DNA from: Sphingomonas sp. PAMC26645
GTDB taxonomy: Bacteria; Pseudomonadota; Alphaproteobacteria; Sphingomonadales; Sphingomonadaceae
Length of the DNA stretch: 64,000 nucleotides
NCBI RefSeq assembly: GCF_004795835.1
Contig: NZ_CP039249.1
Location: 1,484,501 to 1,548,500 of the forward strand
Direction of reading: 5' to 3'
The notes under the pieces are model-generated. The model was not told where the DNA came from. It made no database searches and saw only the letters and a list, made by a program, of their open reading frames with translations. Position 1 is the stretch's first letter. The number at the start of each line of letters is the position of its first letter. A program made the position numbers and the translations under genes. Below are positions 25,860-42,179 of the stretch, in pieces.

Positions 25860-26648
25860 CTAGTCCGGCGCTCTGCCGGAATTGAACTCAATATCGATCT
25901 CGACCCAACCGCCGAGGATCTGCTTCCCGCCGACGCGCGGGGGACGGACGCGGAACTGCCAAGCGGCTTGTCGCATCGCGCGCGCCAGCCCCGAACCAAC
26001 CGGCGACTCGCTGAGCGCCCGGCAATTCTCGACTTGGTAGTTCGCGATCATGCGGCAGGCGATCTTCGCCCAGCTGTTCGGCGGTGGCGGGCTCTTCAAA
26101 TAGCCGTTGAGCTCCGCATCGGTCGGCCGGCGATACCATTCGACCTTGTAGAGCCGCTCGCCACCCGGGCCTTCGCCGGGGCCATAGGCCGCACCGCTAT
26201 CCTTGCCCTTGCCCGAACCGCTGCCACCGTCACCGCCCGCAAGCTGGTCGTCGGGGTGCGACGGCATCTTCGAGATATCCGCAGCTTCGAACATTTCCAT
26301 CCCGCCGAGCATCTTGATCGGCAGCGGTGGCGGCGATGTCGGCGGGGCAGGCGGCGCCTGCGCGGACGGGACTCTGGGTGCGGCGCGCTGCGGCGAACCG
26401 CCGCTCGCACGCTTTGCTTTGGTCGGTGAGGGCGTCCGCTTCTGAGGAGTAGGCGCAGTCTGATCCGGGGCGATCTGGAAGGTGACCGGCTCGCGGCGTT
26501 CCTCGGGCTTCGAGGTAACCGAGGGCGCCAGTCGCAACAGCAGTAGCAGGATCAGGACATGCGCGATGACGGTCAGCACGAACGCGCCGCTTCGCCGACG
26601 GGTCGAACCGCGCGTCTCGATCGACGAAGGATGGTACGCCGACCGCAT
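25860..26648 (-). CDS. TonB-like membrane-anchored periplasmic protein
   Basis: A 262-residue protein: a short basic cytoplasmic part, one transmembrane helix (about residues 23-40, FVLTVIAHVLILLLLLRL), a long Pro/Ala-rich periplasmic stretch of about 75 residues, a Gly-rich spacer, and a folded C-terminal part (about 175-255; GLARAMRQAAWQFRVRPPRVGG). The layout is that of TonB/TolA energy transducers, and the C-terminal part resembles TonB-CTD loosely. No ExbB/ExbD genes are adjacent. A TTG eight codons upstream is possible, but the ATG at 26648 gives a normal N terminus. Confidence 0.65.
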   Translation of the reverse strand: MRSAYHPSSIETRGSTRRRSGAFVLTVIAHVLILLLLLRLAPSVTSKPEERREPVTFQIAPDQTAPTPQKRTPSPTKAKRASGGSPQRAAPRVPSAQAPPAPPTSPPPLPIKMLGGMEMFEAADISKMPSHPDDQLAGGDGGSGSGKGKDSGAAYGPGEGPGGERLYKVEWYRRPTDAELNGYLKSPPPPNSWAKIACRMIANYQVENCRALSESPVGSGLARAMRQAAWQFRVRPPRVGGKQILGGWVEIDIEFNSGRAPD

Positions 26649-26740
26649 CGGCAGTCCGCCTAGCCGCGGCAAGGCGCGACGGCAACGCCCGGCGTCGATG
26701 ATCTTTTTGTCACCATGGTCACTGAGAACTGTCGACGAAG

Positions 26741-28024
26741 TCAGCCGCGCTCATCGACGAGCGCCGCGATCGCGTCCGCGGCGGCCTCTGCACCGTTCTC
26801 CAGCGCAACCTGCGCGCCGACCTGCGCGGCCTTCTCGCGCATCCGGTCGGTCAGGATGGCGGTGATCGCGGCACCAGCACGCGCGATCGTGAAGTGCTTC
26901 GACGACAGCGTCTTGCCGACCCCGATCGATTGGATGCGGTGCCCGTTGTCGTATTGATCGCCCATATGCGGGACGACGAGTTGCGGCTTGCCTGCCCGTA
27001 GCGCCTGGCCGGTGGAGCCCGCGCCGCCATGATGGATGATCGCGCAGGCTAGCGGGAACAGCATTGAGTGCGGCGCATAGCGGCAGACATGGACGTGTTC
27101 GCTCGCTGCTGCCTGATCGTCGCTACCGGTCAGTAGTACCGCGCGCAGCCCGAGCGTTCGCGCGGTCAAGGCTGCAGTGGCGTAGAAGTCGCCCGGCGCA
27201 AACGTCGCGAAGGATCCCAGCGTGAAGACCAGCGGCGATGGGCCGGCAGCGAGAAACGCCTCGAGTGCGGGATCGAGCGTTTCGGGGGCGCCCGTATCGC
27301 TGTCGAATATCGCAAAGCCGGTAACGCGCGCGATGTCCGGCAGATCAGGCTGGCGCGGCGCGATGGCCGGCGAATAGCAGCACAAGGTCAGGTCTGCGCT
27401 CGCAGGCGTCTCGAGCAGCAACGCCTGGCGTGACGGCGGCAGGCCGCGTGTCTTGCGAACCGCATCGACGGGGCGTCCATACCGATGTCGCAGGACGCCG
27501 CGCATGACCCGGTACACGGACCGGTTCCAGGCGCGACCGATCGGTCCGGTCGGTGCGTGGGCCATCATCGCGAAGTCGGGCGTGCGGGGTGGCGCATGGG
27601 CGGAGAAGGTCGCCATCGGCTGGAGCAGGACGTTGACCAGCGGCACGCGGCGCGTCTCCGCAACGATCGGCGCGGCGAACACGAACAGCGAGGCGACCAT
27701 CGCGACTGCCCCCTCCATCGCGTCGTCCAGCGCCGTCGTGCTGTCGGCCAGCCACGGCATCAGGATGCGGTTCATCAGATAAGTCTGATCCGACATGATC
27801 CGCTTTGCGACCTGGTCGGGCGGCATGCCCAACGTCTCGGTCAGCGCGTCGAAGCCACCGACGATGGCTACGCCGGTGAGGCCCGCGGCTTGGACCTTGG
27901 CGACGTGATCGGCAGGAACCGCCAGCACGACCGTGAACCCTCTGGCCTTCAGCGCAAGGCCGATCGCGATGAAGGGATGCAGGTCGCCGAGCGAGCCGAT
28001 CGTGGCGAGGACGATCTTTCGCAT
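26741..28024 (-). CDS. GT1-family UDP-glycosyltransferase
   Basis: A 427-residue GT-B glycosyltransferase. The N terminus KIVLATIGSLGDLHPFIAIGLAL is like sterol/macrolide glycosyltransferases, and the C-terminal half has HHGGAGSTGQALRAGKPQL with VPHMGDQYDNG, the nucleotide-sugar donor signature. It probably glycosylates a lipophilic acceptor such as a sterol-like compound, hopanoid, carotenoid or glycolipid; the acceptor is unknown. The ATG at 28024 (MRKIVLATIG) matches family starts; the open frame 57 codons upstream lacks similarity. Confidence 0.87.
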   Translation of the reverse strand: MRKIVLATIGSLGDLHPFIAIGLALKARGFTVVLAVPADHVAKVQAAGLTGVAIVGGFDALTETLGMPPDQVAKRIMSDQTYLMNRILMPWLADSTTALDDAMEGAVAMVASLFVFAAPIVAETRRVPLVNVLLQPMATFSAHAPPRTPDFAMMAHAPTGPIGRAWNRSVYRVMRGVLRHRYGRPVDAVRKTRGLPPSRQALLLETPASADLTLCCYSPAIAPRQPDLPDIARVTGFAIFDSDTGAPETLDPALEAFLAAGPSPLVFTLGSFATFAPGDFYATAALTARTLGLRAVLLTGSDDQAAASEHVHVCRYAPHSMLFPLACAIIHHGGAGSTGQALRAGKPQLVVPHMGDQYDNGHRIQSIGVGKTLSSKHFTIARAGAAITAILTDRMREKAAQVGAQVALENGAEAAADAIAALVDERG

Positions 28025-28336
28025 CGGCTCTGTGTTGTCCTTCCCGGTCGCGAATTTCCACGGCACCCGCCGCAGCCGTACAGCGGGAATGCGACTCCTT
28101 TGTTGCGGGGAATTGCCGGTGCCGTGGCGCGGGGCATGAAGCCAGATGCGCTGGGGGTAGGGCCGATCTACGGTCAGTTCGAACCGCAAGATCATATTTC
28201 CCCGTCATGCCGAACAAGTTCCGGCACCCACGGTGGCGCAAAACCAAAAGACTTTGTCTTGCGGAGGTGAACGCCGGACCGCGTCGGTATCCCTCTCGAG
28301 TAAGAGCCGCCCCGCAGTTCGACGGCGGCACCTTCT

Positions 28337-28391
28337 TGTTCTCCCGCGAAGGCGGGAGCCCAGTCTGGATCCCCGCCTTCGCGGGGAAACA
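28337..28391. repeat. Intergenic palindrome, family A copy 2
   Basis: TGTTCTCCCGCGAAGGCGGG...CCCGCCTTCGCGGGGAAACA with CCCAGTCTGG inside; one arm end differs (GGGGAAACA instead of GGGAGAACA). It lies between the GT1 and rpoC genes, both on the minus strand. Confidence 0.88.
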
Positions 28392-28506
28392 GCTTGCCTT
28401 ACAGCTGTACCCTCCGAACCCATCAAACCGACCGGGAAATTCTGGACTGAAGCTCTTCAAAAGTCCTGAAGGTCGATCGGTCCTTCTCTGCATCTGCGCC
28501 CCAAAA

Positions 28507-28546
28507 CGAAAAAGGCCGCCGCCCGGTGTCCCCGACGGCGGCCTTT
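28507..28546 (-). terminator. Rho-independent terminator of rpoC
   Basis: On the minus strand an 11-bp perfect stem (AAAGGCCGCCG / CGGCGGCCTTT) with a 14-base loop is followed by TTTTT-C-G-TTTT. It begins 37 bases after the rpoC stop codon. Confidence 0.85.
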
Positions 28547-28582
28547 CCCTTAGTCAGCGCCGAAGGCGTCTGACGAAACCGA

Positions 28583-32869
<4,287 letters not shown>

Positions 32870-32892
32870 GAGCTGTCCTTAGGAAAAATCTT

Positions 32893-33028
32893 CCCCCCTA
32901 CCGCTTGCGGGAGGGGGAGGGGCCCAGCCTCTTCAGGCTGGGAGGGGGTGGGCGCCCGGCATCGACGTCGCGCTTCGCTGCCGGCCGGGAGCCCACCCCT
33001 CGGTCCCCTCCCGCAAGCGGGAGGGGAG
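32893..33028. repeat. Palindromic element inside the rpoB-rpoC spacer (family E)
   Basis: Arms CCCCTACCGCTTGCGGGAGG and CCTCCCGCAAGCGGGAGGGG (one substitution) enclose further nested pairs: CCCAGCCT/AGGCTGGG and GGGGGTGGGC/GCCCACCCC. A long hairpin would form in the rpoBC mRNA between the two coding regions, 23 bases before the rpoC start. Confidence 0.88.
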
Positions 33029-33038
33029 GGCAAAGGAA

Positions 33039-37193
<4,155 letters not shown>

Positions 37194-37261
37194 AGGTTTA
37201 TTTTGCCTCGTCAGCCGAAAATTCGTGCTCGGGAACCCCCGAGCGGGACGCACGTTCACGC

Positions 37262-37294
37262 AAAAAGGCCGCGCGCATCAGGTGCGGCGGCTTT
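37262..37294 (-). terminator. Terminator-like hairpin in the rpoB leader (possible attenuator)
   Basis: On the minus strand AAAGCCGC pairs with GCGGCCTTT with one bulged C, followed at once by T-rich sequence (TTTTT). It lies about 69 bases before the rpoB start and downstream of the promoter, so some transcripts may end here. It may alternatively be a relic of the spacer that once followed rplL. Confidence 0.55.
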
Positions 37295-37376
37295 CAGCGT
37301 ATGAAACCTCGGTATCCAATACGATCGACACGCTGCGCGACGGCATGTCATTTCCCGGATGCTGTGGTGAAAGGCG

Positions 37377-37405
37377 GATATAGGCGTGGCACGGCCCGAT
37401 GTCAA
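37377..37405 (-). promoter_or_regulatory. Sigma-70-type promoter of rpoB
   Basis: On the minus strand TTGACA at 37405-37400, a 17-base spacer and TATATC at 37382-37377. The match to consensus is strong; the start of transcription would be near 37370, giving a leader of about 175 bases. Confidence 0.7.
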
Positions 37406-37557
37406 AGGGGCCCGCGTCAAACGGTCGTTTCGACACGGGCGCACTGCCGGAAATACTATAGATACCAGGTGCTGGCCAACGCTATCTGCATCCCTGACAC
37501 GATGTAACGCGTATTTCCAGTATCACCGGGTGGCCTTCGCAAGGAGTAGGCGGCGTC

Positions 37558-38040
37558 ATGAACGACAGGATCGCAGTGCGGACAGTATCCGACCAGGATC
37601 GCGCGAACTGGACACGGCTGATCGACGATCACGAGAAGATCGCGGGGCAGTGCGCCGACCTCGTCCTGCTCGCGCGGCAGCCGAGCACACAGAGCGCGCT
37701 TGCCTCGCGCAAGCTGATCGAACTTGCCGTTACAGTTGCCGATCACCTCGGCGTCGAGGACGAGATCATCGATCGCACCGTCGTGGCGATGGAGGCGCAT
37801 TGCTCGGCCGACACGATTGCGATGATGGAAGAGGACCTCGACATCCTCCGTTCGGACTGGAAGGCCTTTATCGGTCGCTGGCTGCCGACGATCTCGCCGA
37901 AGGACTGGGCCGCGTTCGGGGTGCAGGCGGAGTCGATGCTCGATCGGTTGTCGCATCAGGTGAAGCTGGAGACTGAGTTGCTGTACGATCATGCGCTGCG
38001 TGATGGCGTCGTGCGCCCGGGTGGGCTGGTGCTGCACTGA
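37558..38040 (+). CDS. Hemerythrin (HHE) domain protein
   Basis: A 160-residue all-helical protein of the HHE cation-binding family. Likely iron ligands are His25 in IDDHEKI, His63 with Glu in DHLGVEDEII, and a late HQVKLETELLYDHAL. Such proteins bind a di-iron centre and relate to oxygen or nitric oxide sensing or to stress. The gene is divergent from rpoB and convergent with a VanY-type peptidase gene. No partner is obvious. Confidence 0.82.
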   Translation: MNDRIAVRTVSDQDRANWTRLIDDHEKIAGQCADLVLLARQPSTQSALASRKLIELAVTVADHLGVEDEIIDRTVVAMEAHCSADTIAMMEEDLDILRSDWKAFIGRWLPTISPKDWAAFGVQAESMLDRLSHQVKLETELLYDHALRDGVVRPGGLVLH

Positions 38041-38062
38041 TTGGTGGCGATGAATTGAATCG

Positions 38063-38187
38063 ATCCTCCCCCGGCAGGGGGAGGTGGCTGGCACTCGCCA
38101 GACGGAGGGGGAGGTAAGAGCAACGATTGTTGCGTGTTCCTCCCCCTCCGTCACCATCGGTGCCACCTCCCCCTGGCGGGGGAGGAT
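38063..38187. repeat. Intergenic palindrome, family C copy 3
   Basis: ATCCTCCCCCGGCAGGGGGA arms with the standard family C interior. Between the convergent hemerythrin and VanY-type genes. Confidence 0.92.
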
Positions 38188-38197
38188 CGGAAGAGCG

Positions 38198-38944
38198 TTA
38201 GCGCCGCTTCTTCTTCGAAGGCACGACCACCACCGGCGCCACCGGCAACGGCGGCTGAACCGTAACCTTCACCACCAGCGGCAAAACCCCCGGATCCGCC
38301 GGATACTCCCGCCGAGCCCGCGCAAACACGAACCGGGCCTTCGCCGCACCGGGCGCACTCTCGCTCGCGCCGACCCAGCGCCAGTGCCACGGCTCCCACT
38401 TCACATGCTGCTTGTTCCCACCTGGAAAGCTCTGCTCGAACCCAAACCGCGGCGCGTTCATCCGCAGCCAGCGCGCCGCAGGCGTAGCGGCCATGCACGC
38501 CTCCGCATCGGGACACCCGTTCGCCGGACGCACCGCGAAATCCAGCGCATAGCCGGTGGAGTGCTCGCTATACCCCGGCGGGGCGACCGAGATCGCGCGG
38601 TCCGCCGGGCTGCTCGTCTCGCCGCGACAGAAGACGCTGCGTTGGCGCGCGATCGACCGCTGGCACGACAGCGCACGAAGCTGGCCCATTACCGAGGGAT
38701 CGCCCTGCGCCGCCGCGAACAGCCGCAGGAGGTCGGGCAATATGTCGGCACGTACGACGCAAGGATTGCCGACCGAATACGCCGACGGCAGCGTCACCAG
38801 CTCGGTTTCGGGCGCATCGCCGTACGGCAAATGCCCGAACGCACGACCGTCCGGCGCGATCGCCGCGCTCTGTCCCTCGCACAATTGTGCTTCCGAGATC
38901 GTGGGGGCGAAGAGGAGCGCGAGGGCCAGCGTGCGGTGCAACAT
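38198..38944 (-). CDS. VanY-type (M15) D-alanyl-D-alanine carboxypeptidase, exported
   Basis: A 248-residue protein with a signal peptide (about residues 1-19, cleavage near SEAQL). It has the M15B zinc peptidase motifs SEHSTGYALDF (SxHxxGxAxD: zinc ligands His and Asp) and WEPWHWRW (ExxH: general base Glu and third His ligand). It should trim the D-Ala-D-Ala end of peptidoglycan stem peptides in the periplasm. The basic, Pro/Val-rich C-terminal tail ending PSKKKRR is unusual. It is divergent from the RluA-family gene. Confidence 0.88.
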   Translation of the reverse strand: MLHRTLALALLFAPTISEAQLCEGQSAAIAPDGRAFGHLPYGDAPETELVTLPSAYSVGNPCVVRADILPDLLRLFAAAQGDPSVMGQLRALSCQRSIARQRSVFCRGETSSPADRAISVAPPGYSEHSTGYALDFAVRPANGCPDAEACMAATPAARWLRMNAPRFGFEQSFPGGNKQHVKWEPWHWRWVGASESAPGAAKARFVFARARREYPADPGVLPLVVKVTVQPPLPVAPVVVVPSKKKRR

Positions 38945-38991
38945 CGACGCGGCTCTGGCACGCAGGCGCTAATGATGGCAAGGGCGGCGGC

Positions 38992-39711
38992 ATGCATGGT
39001 GAACGCGTACTCTTCCTCGACGGCGAGGCCCTGGTGATCGACAAGCCCGCAGGGCTGCCGGTCGATCCGCCCCGCGATGGCTCGCTGAGCCTCGAAAATC
39101 ATCTCGAAAGCCTGAAGTTCGGCTTCCAGCGCTGGCCGAAGGCGGTGCACCGGCTCGACCGCGACACGAGCGGCTGCCTCTTGTTGTCGCGCAACCCCAA
39201 GGCGCATGCCCGGTTGCAGCAGGCATTCGAGCAGGGCCTCGTTTCGAAACGCTACGTCGCGCTGCTCGACGGCGTGGTCGAGGGGACGTCCGGCCTGATC
39301 GAGATGGCGCTCGGCAAGGTCAGCACGGCCGAGACCGGCTGGCGGATGGTCGAGGACCCGAACGGCAAGAAGTCGCGCACCAACTGGCGCGTGCTGGAAA
39401 TCAAGGACGGCCGCTCGCTGGTCGAGTTCCTGCCCGAGACTGGCCGCACGCACCAGATTCGCGTGCATGCTGCGAGCGGCCTCGGTGCGCCGGTGGTCGG
39501 CGACGGCGTGTACGGCAAGGCGGACGGCCTCGGCATGATGCTGCACGCGCAACGCTTGATCGTGCCGCGCCCGGGCAAACCCGACGTGCTAGCCGAAGCA
39601 CCGCTCCCCGAGCGGTTCGCCATGGCAGGTTTTGCCGACGAGGCGGCTTCGGTTACCAACGTCGCTCCGGCTGCCGATGCGGCAACGACGCCCGACTCCG
39701 CCGACGACTGA
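38992..39711 (+). CDS. RluA-family pseudouridine synthase
   Basis: A 239-residue pseudouridine synthase without an S4 domain. VIDKPAGLPVDP begins the fold, AVHRLDRDTSG holds the catalytic Asp56, and PETGRTHQIRVH is the conserved C-terminal motif. It modifies uridines in rRNA or tRNA; the target (RluA, TruC or RluC type) cannot be fixed. A Thr/Ala/Asp-rich tail follows. ATG at 38992 is chosen from its match to the family start; a longer frame upstream is not supported. arfB follows after 15 bases. Confidence 0.9.
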   Translation: MHGERVLFLDGEALVIDKPAGLPVDPPRDGSLSLENHLESLKFGFQRWPKAVHRLDRDTSGCLLLSRNPKAHARLQQAFEQGLVSKRYVALLDGVVEGTSGLIEMALGKVSTAETGWRMVEDPNGKKSRTNWRVLEIKDGRSLVEFLPETGRTHQIRVHAASGLGAPVVGDGVYGKADGLGMMLHAQRLIVPRPGKPDVLAEAPLPERFAMAGFADEAASVTNVAPAADAATTPDSADD

Positions 39712-39726
39712 GCGGGCGAGGGACCG

Positions 39727-40152
39727 ATGGTGGCGATCCCGATCACCCGATCGATCTCGATCGACGACAGCGAACTGATCGAGAGCACGACGCGCTCGGG
39801 CGGTCCCGGCGGTCAGCACGTCAACACCACCGACAGCGCGGTCATCCTGCGCTTCGACGTCGGCCTGTCGCCCAGCCTGCCGCTGGCGGTGAAGAACCGT
39901 ATCGCCGTGCTCGCCGGATCGCGCCTCACGCGCGACGGCGTCCTGGTGCTGCGCAGCGAGGGCTCGCGCTCGCAACTGCTCAACCGCCAGGAAGTCCGCG
40001 AACGCCTAGTCGCCTTGATCAGGGAGGCGACAATCGTCCCGAAGGCACGCCGAGCGACCAAGCCGTCGAAGGCGGCGAAGGCGCGGCGGGTCGATACGAA
40101 GAAGGTGCGGAGCGGGGTCAAGGCGGGGCGGGGCAAGGTCCGCGACGACTGA
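39727..40152 (+). CDS. arfB: Alternative ribosome-rescue factor ArfB (YaeJ)
   Basis: A 141-residue peptidyl-tRNA hydrolase of the class I release-factor type. GGPGGQHVN contains the GGQ motif (residues 28-30) that enters the peptidyl-transferase centre, and the C terminus is a Lys/Arg/Ala-rich tail (about 108-141) that inserts in the mRNA tunnel of stalled ribosomes. It lacks stop-codon recognition domains. It lies 15 bases after the pseudouridine synthase gene, so it is likely cotranscribed. Confidence 0.94.
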   Translation: MVAIPITRSISIDDSELIESTTRSGGPGGQHVNTTDSAVILRFDVGLSPSLPLAVKNRIAVLAGSRLTRDGVLVLRSEGSRSQLLNRQEVRERLVALIREATIVPKARRATKPSKAAKARRVDTKKVRSGVKAGRGKVRDD

Positions 40153-40212
40153 GGGCGCCACCTATGGCCGTCTCGCTAACGTCCGTCGGCCAGCCTAGCG
40201 CACGACCTTGTA

Positions 40213-40337
40213 ATCCTCCCCCGCCAGGGGGAGGTGGCTGGCGCTAGCCAGACGGAGGGGGAGGCACGCGATGTCGAGTGTTCCGTGTCCTCCCCCTCCG
40301 TCGCCTGCGGCGCCACCTCCCCCTGGTGGGGGAGGAT
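40213..40337. repeat. Intergenic palindrome, family C copy 4
   Basis: AATCCTCCCCCGCCAGGGGG arms and the family C interior; one arm carries a T in TGGTGGGGGAGG. It lies between tandem genes arfB and msrC, beyond the arfB stop. Confidence 0.9.
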
Positions 40338-40353
40338 CGTCACATTGCCGCTG

Positions 40354-40380
40354 CGTCACCCCAGCTTTTGCTGGGTGACG
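40354..40380. repeat. Small palindrome next to family C copy 4
   Basis: CGTCACCCCAGC-TTTT-GCTGGGTGACG, one unpaired base. A short hairpin of the CGTCACCCCAGC type; no other copy was noticed in the window. It may terminate arfB transcripts, although no T tract follows. Confidence 0.6.
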
Positions 40381-40422
40381 GATTTGGGGGAGCGTTAGCT
40401 GCCTCTCAATCAAGGAAGACAG

Positions 40423-40917
40423 ATGTACCAGTTCGATATCTCCGCCGGCACCAAGGCCGATCTCTACCGCGACCTCCTCGCCGCACTCGACGCGCTGACC
40501 GCAGACGAGACCGACCCGATCGCCAACATGGCCAACGCCGCCGCACTCGTGTGGGAATATCTCCCCGACCTCAACTGGGCGGGCTTTTACCGCCTCGTAC
40601 CCGATGCGCAGGGGGGTGAACTCGTCCTCGGCCCGTTTCAGGGCAAGGTCGCCTGCATCCGCATCCCGGTCGGCAAGGGCGTCTGCGGTGCCGCCGCCGC
40701 GACACTGACGACGCAACTGGTCGAGGACGTCCACGCCTTCCCCGGCCACATCGCCTGCGATGCCGCCAGCCGCTCCGAACTGGTGGTGCCGGTGACGAAG
40801 GACGGCATCCTGATCGCAGTGCTCGACCTCGACAGCCCCGAACCCGCGCGATTCGATGCCGAGGATGCGGCGGGGTGCGAGGCGCTGGCGGCATTGCTGG
40901 CCGAGCGGCTTGCCTAG
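40423..40917 (+). CDS. msrC: Free methionine-(R)-sulfoxide reductase (GAF domain)
   Basis: A 164-residue GAF-domain enzyme that reduces free Met-R-sulfoxide. The three Cys of fRMsr are all present: Cys78 (VACIRI), Cys88 (GVCGAA) and Cys112 (IACDAA), each six residues earlier than in the E. coli protein. NWAGFYRLV and ELVVPVTKDG are family segments. It supports repair of oxidised methionine in the cytoplasm. The ATG at 40423 follows GGAAG. It stands alone between two spacers. Confidence 0.93.
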   Translation: MYQFDISAGTKADLYRDLLAALDALTADETDPIANMANAAALVWEYLPDLNWAGFYRLVPDAQGGELVLGPFQGKVACIRIPVGKGVCGAAAATLTTQLVEDVHAFPGHIACDAASRSELVVPVTKDGILIAVLDLDSPEPARFDAEDAAGCEALAALLAERLA

Positions 40918-41042
40918 CACGTACTGACGCGCCCCGTTTCGGGACAGCACGCCTTCTGGCGACTCCCCCGCACACTTGGTAAGCAACGCGTTAAGATATC
41001 CGGCGTTTGCGCTGGATCGGGTGGCAAACCAGGGAGATGGAC

Positions 41043-42161
41043 ATGCGGAGGCTTTTGATCGCGAGCGCGGGGCTGGTGTTGGCAAGCGGTGTCGCGGACG
41101 CGCAACGTCCCGGCGCAAGCTATCCCGCGCCCGGTACCGCCCCCGGCACTGCAATGCAGGCGCCGATGGCCCGTCCCGGCGATCCCGGTCCAATCGCCGC
41201 GCAGATGCCCGTCGTGCAGGCGCCGACCCGGCCGGTCGCTGCGCCGCGGTCCTCGCGCTGGGGCAGCAAGGTCGGCGGGCGCTGGTGGGCAGGTGCCAAC
41301 GCCCCCGGTGGCTGGGCAGGCTATCGCCGCCCGCATCGCGGCTGGGCCGTACCCGCCTATTGGAATGCGCCGCGCTTCCACGTCGGCGACTGGTCGAACT
41401 ACGGCCTCGCACAGCCACCGCAGGGCTATAACTGGACGCGCTACTACGACGATGCCGTGCTGATCGACGCGCGGGGGTCGGTCTACGATACGACGAGCGA
41501 CATCGACTGGGATCGGACCGGCGGTGGCGGCTATGTCGCAGCCGATCCACGCGCCTATTCGCGCAACGACACCGTCTATGCGAGCCCGAGCGACCGCGGC
41601 TACGTCCAGCCCTACGCAGATCGTCCGGCGCCGCGCCGTGACACGGGTCTGGGTGGCGCCGCGATTGGCGCGGTCGCGGGCGGCGCCGCCGGCAACGTCA
41701 TCGGTGGTCGTGGCAATCGACTCGGCGGGACGTTGATCGGTGCAGGAGTCGGTACTGCGACCGGCTATGCGATCGATAAGGCCGAAGATCGCGGTCGCCG
41801 AGCACCGCCGCCACCGGTTCGTGGTTATGGCGCCGGCTATGCACCGCCGCCGGCCTATGCAACGGATGCGGTCGATTATGCCCCGGACTATGCCGCGCCG
41901 TCCTATGCGGCCGACTACCCGCCGCCACAGCCGTCCTATGATGCCGGATACCCGCAACCCGGTCGTTATACCGTGGCACCGGGCGGCACCTGGACATCGC
42001 CCGACGGCGTTACGACGGTGACGACGACCAGTGGCCAGGCGTATCCTGCCGGTTCGACGACCGTGATCGTGCAATCTGTGCCGGTGACCACGACGACGAC
42101 CACGACCGAATATTACGACACCGTGTCCCGTCCGCGCAGCACGGTGCGTCGGCGGCGCTGA
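41043..42161 (+). CDS. Exported glycine-zipper protein with Tyr/Pro-rich repeats
   Basis: A 372-residue secreted protein with a signal peptide (about residues 1-20, cleavage near GVADA). A Pro/Ala-rich stretch, a Trp/Tyr-rich RcnB-like middle (GRWWAGANAPGGWAGYRRPHRGW), a glycine-zipper (GGAAIGAVAGGAAGNVIGG) and a Tyr/Pro/Asp-rich tail follow. This matches sphingomonad RcnB/glycine-zipper 2TM proteins of the cell envelope; function is unknown. Start: ATG at 41043 with AGGGAG six bases upstream; the ATG at 41037 is too close to it. Convergent with the next gene. Confidence 0.72.
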   Translation: MRRLLIASAGLVLASGVADAQRPGASYPAPGTAPGTAMQAPMARPGDPGPIAAQMPVVQAPTRPVAAPRSSRWGSKVGGRWWAGANAPGGWAGYRRPHRGWAVPAYWNAPRFHVGDWSNYGLAQPPQGYNWTRYYDDAVLIDARGSVYDTTSDIDWDRTGGGGYVAADPRAYSRNDTVYASPSDRGYVQPYADRPAPRRDTGLGGAAIGAVAGGAAGNVIGGRGNRLGGTLIGAGVGTATGYAIDKAEDRGRRAPPPPVRGYGAGYAPPPAYATDAVDYAPDYAAPSYAADYPPPQPSYDAGYPQPGRYTVAPGGTWTSPDGVTTVTTTSGQAYPAGSTTVIVQSVPVTTTTTTTEYYDTVSRPRSTVRRRR

Positions 42162-42179
42162 CCTGCGGCTTGGGAGCCC

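Larger units (their letters stand above)
28025..28582. other. Non-coding spacer between the GT1 gene and rpoC
   Basis: A 558-base stretch holding the upstream part of the glycosyltransferase gene, a family A palindrome at 28337-28391, and the rpoC terminator at 28507-28546. I see no further gene in it. Confidence 0.6.
37194..37557. other. Divergent rpoB/hemerythrin spacer
   Basis: A 364-base spacer. On the minus strand it holds a promoter (37377-37405), a leader of about 175 bases, a terminator-like hairpin (37262-37294) and a small CTCGGG-AACC-CCCGAG hairpin at 37228-37243. The plus-strand promoter of the hemerythrin gene was not clearly recognised. No repeat element and no gene were seen. 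Confidence 0.6.
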
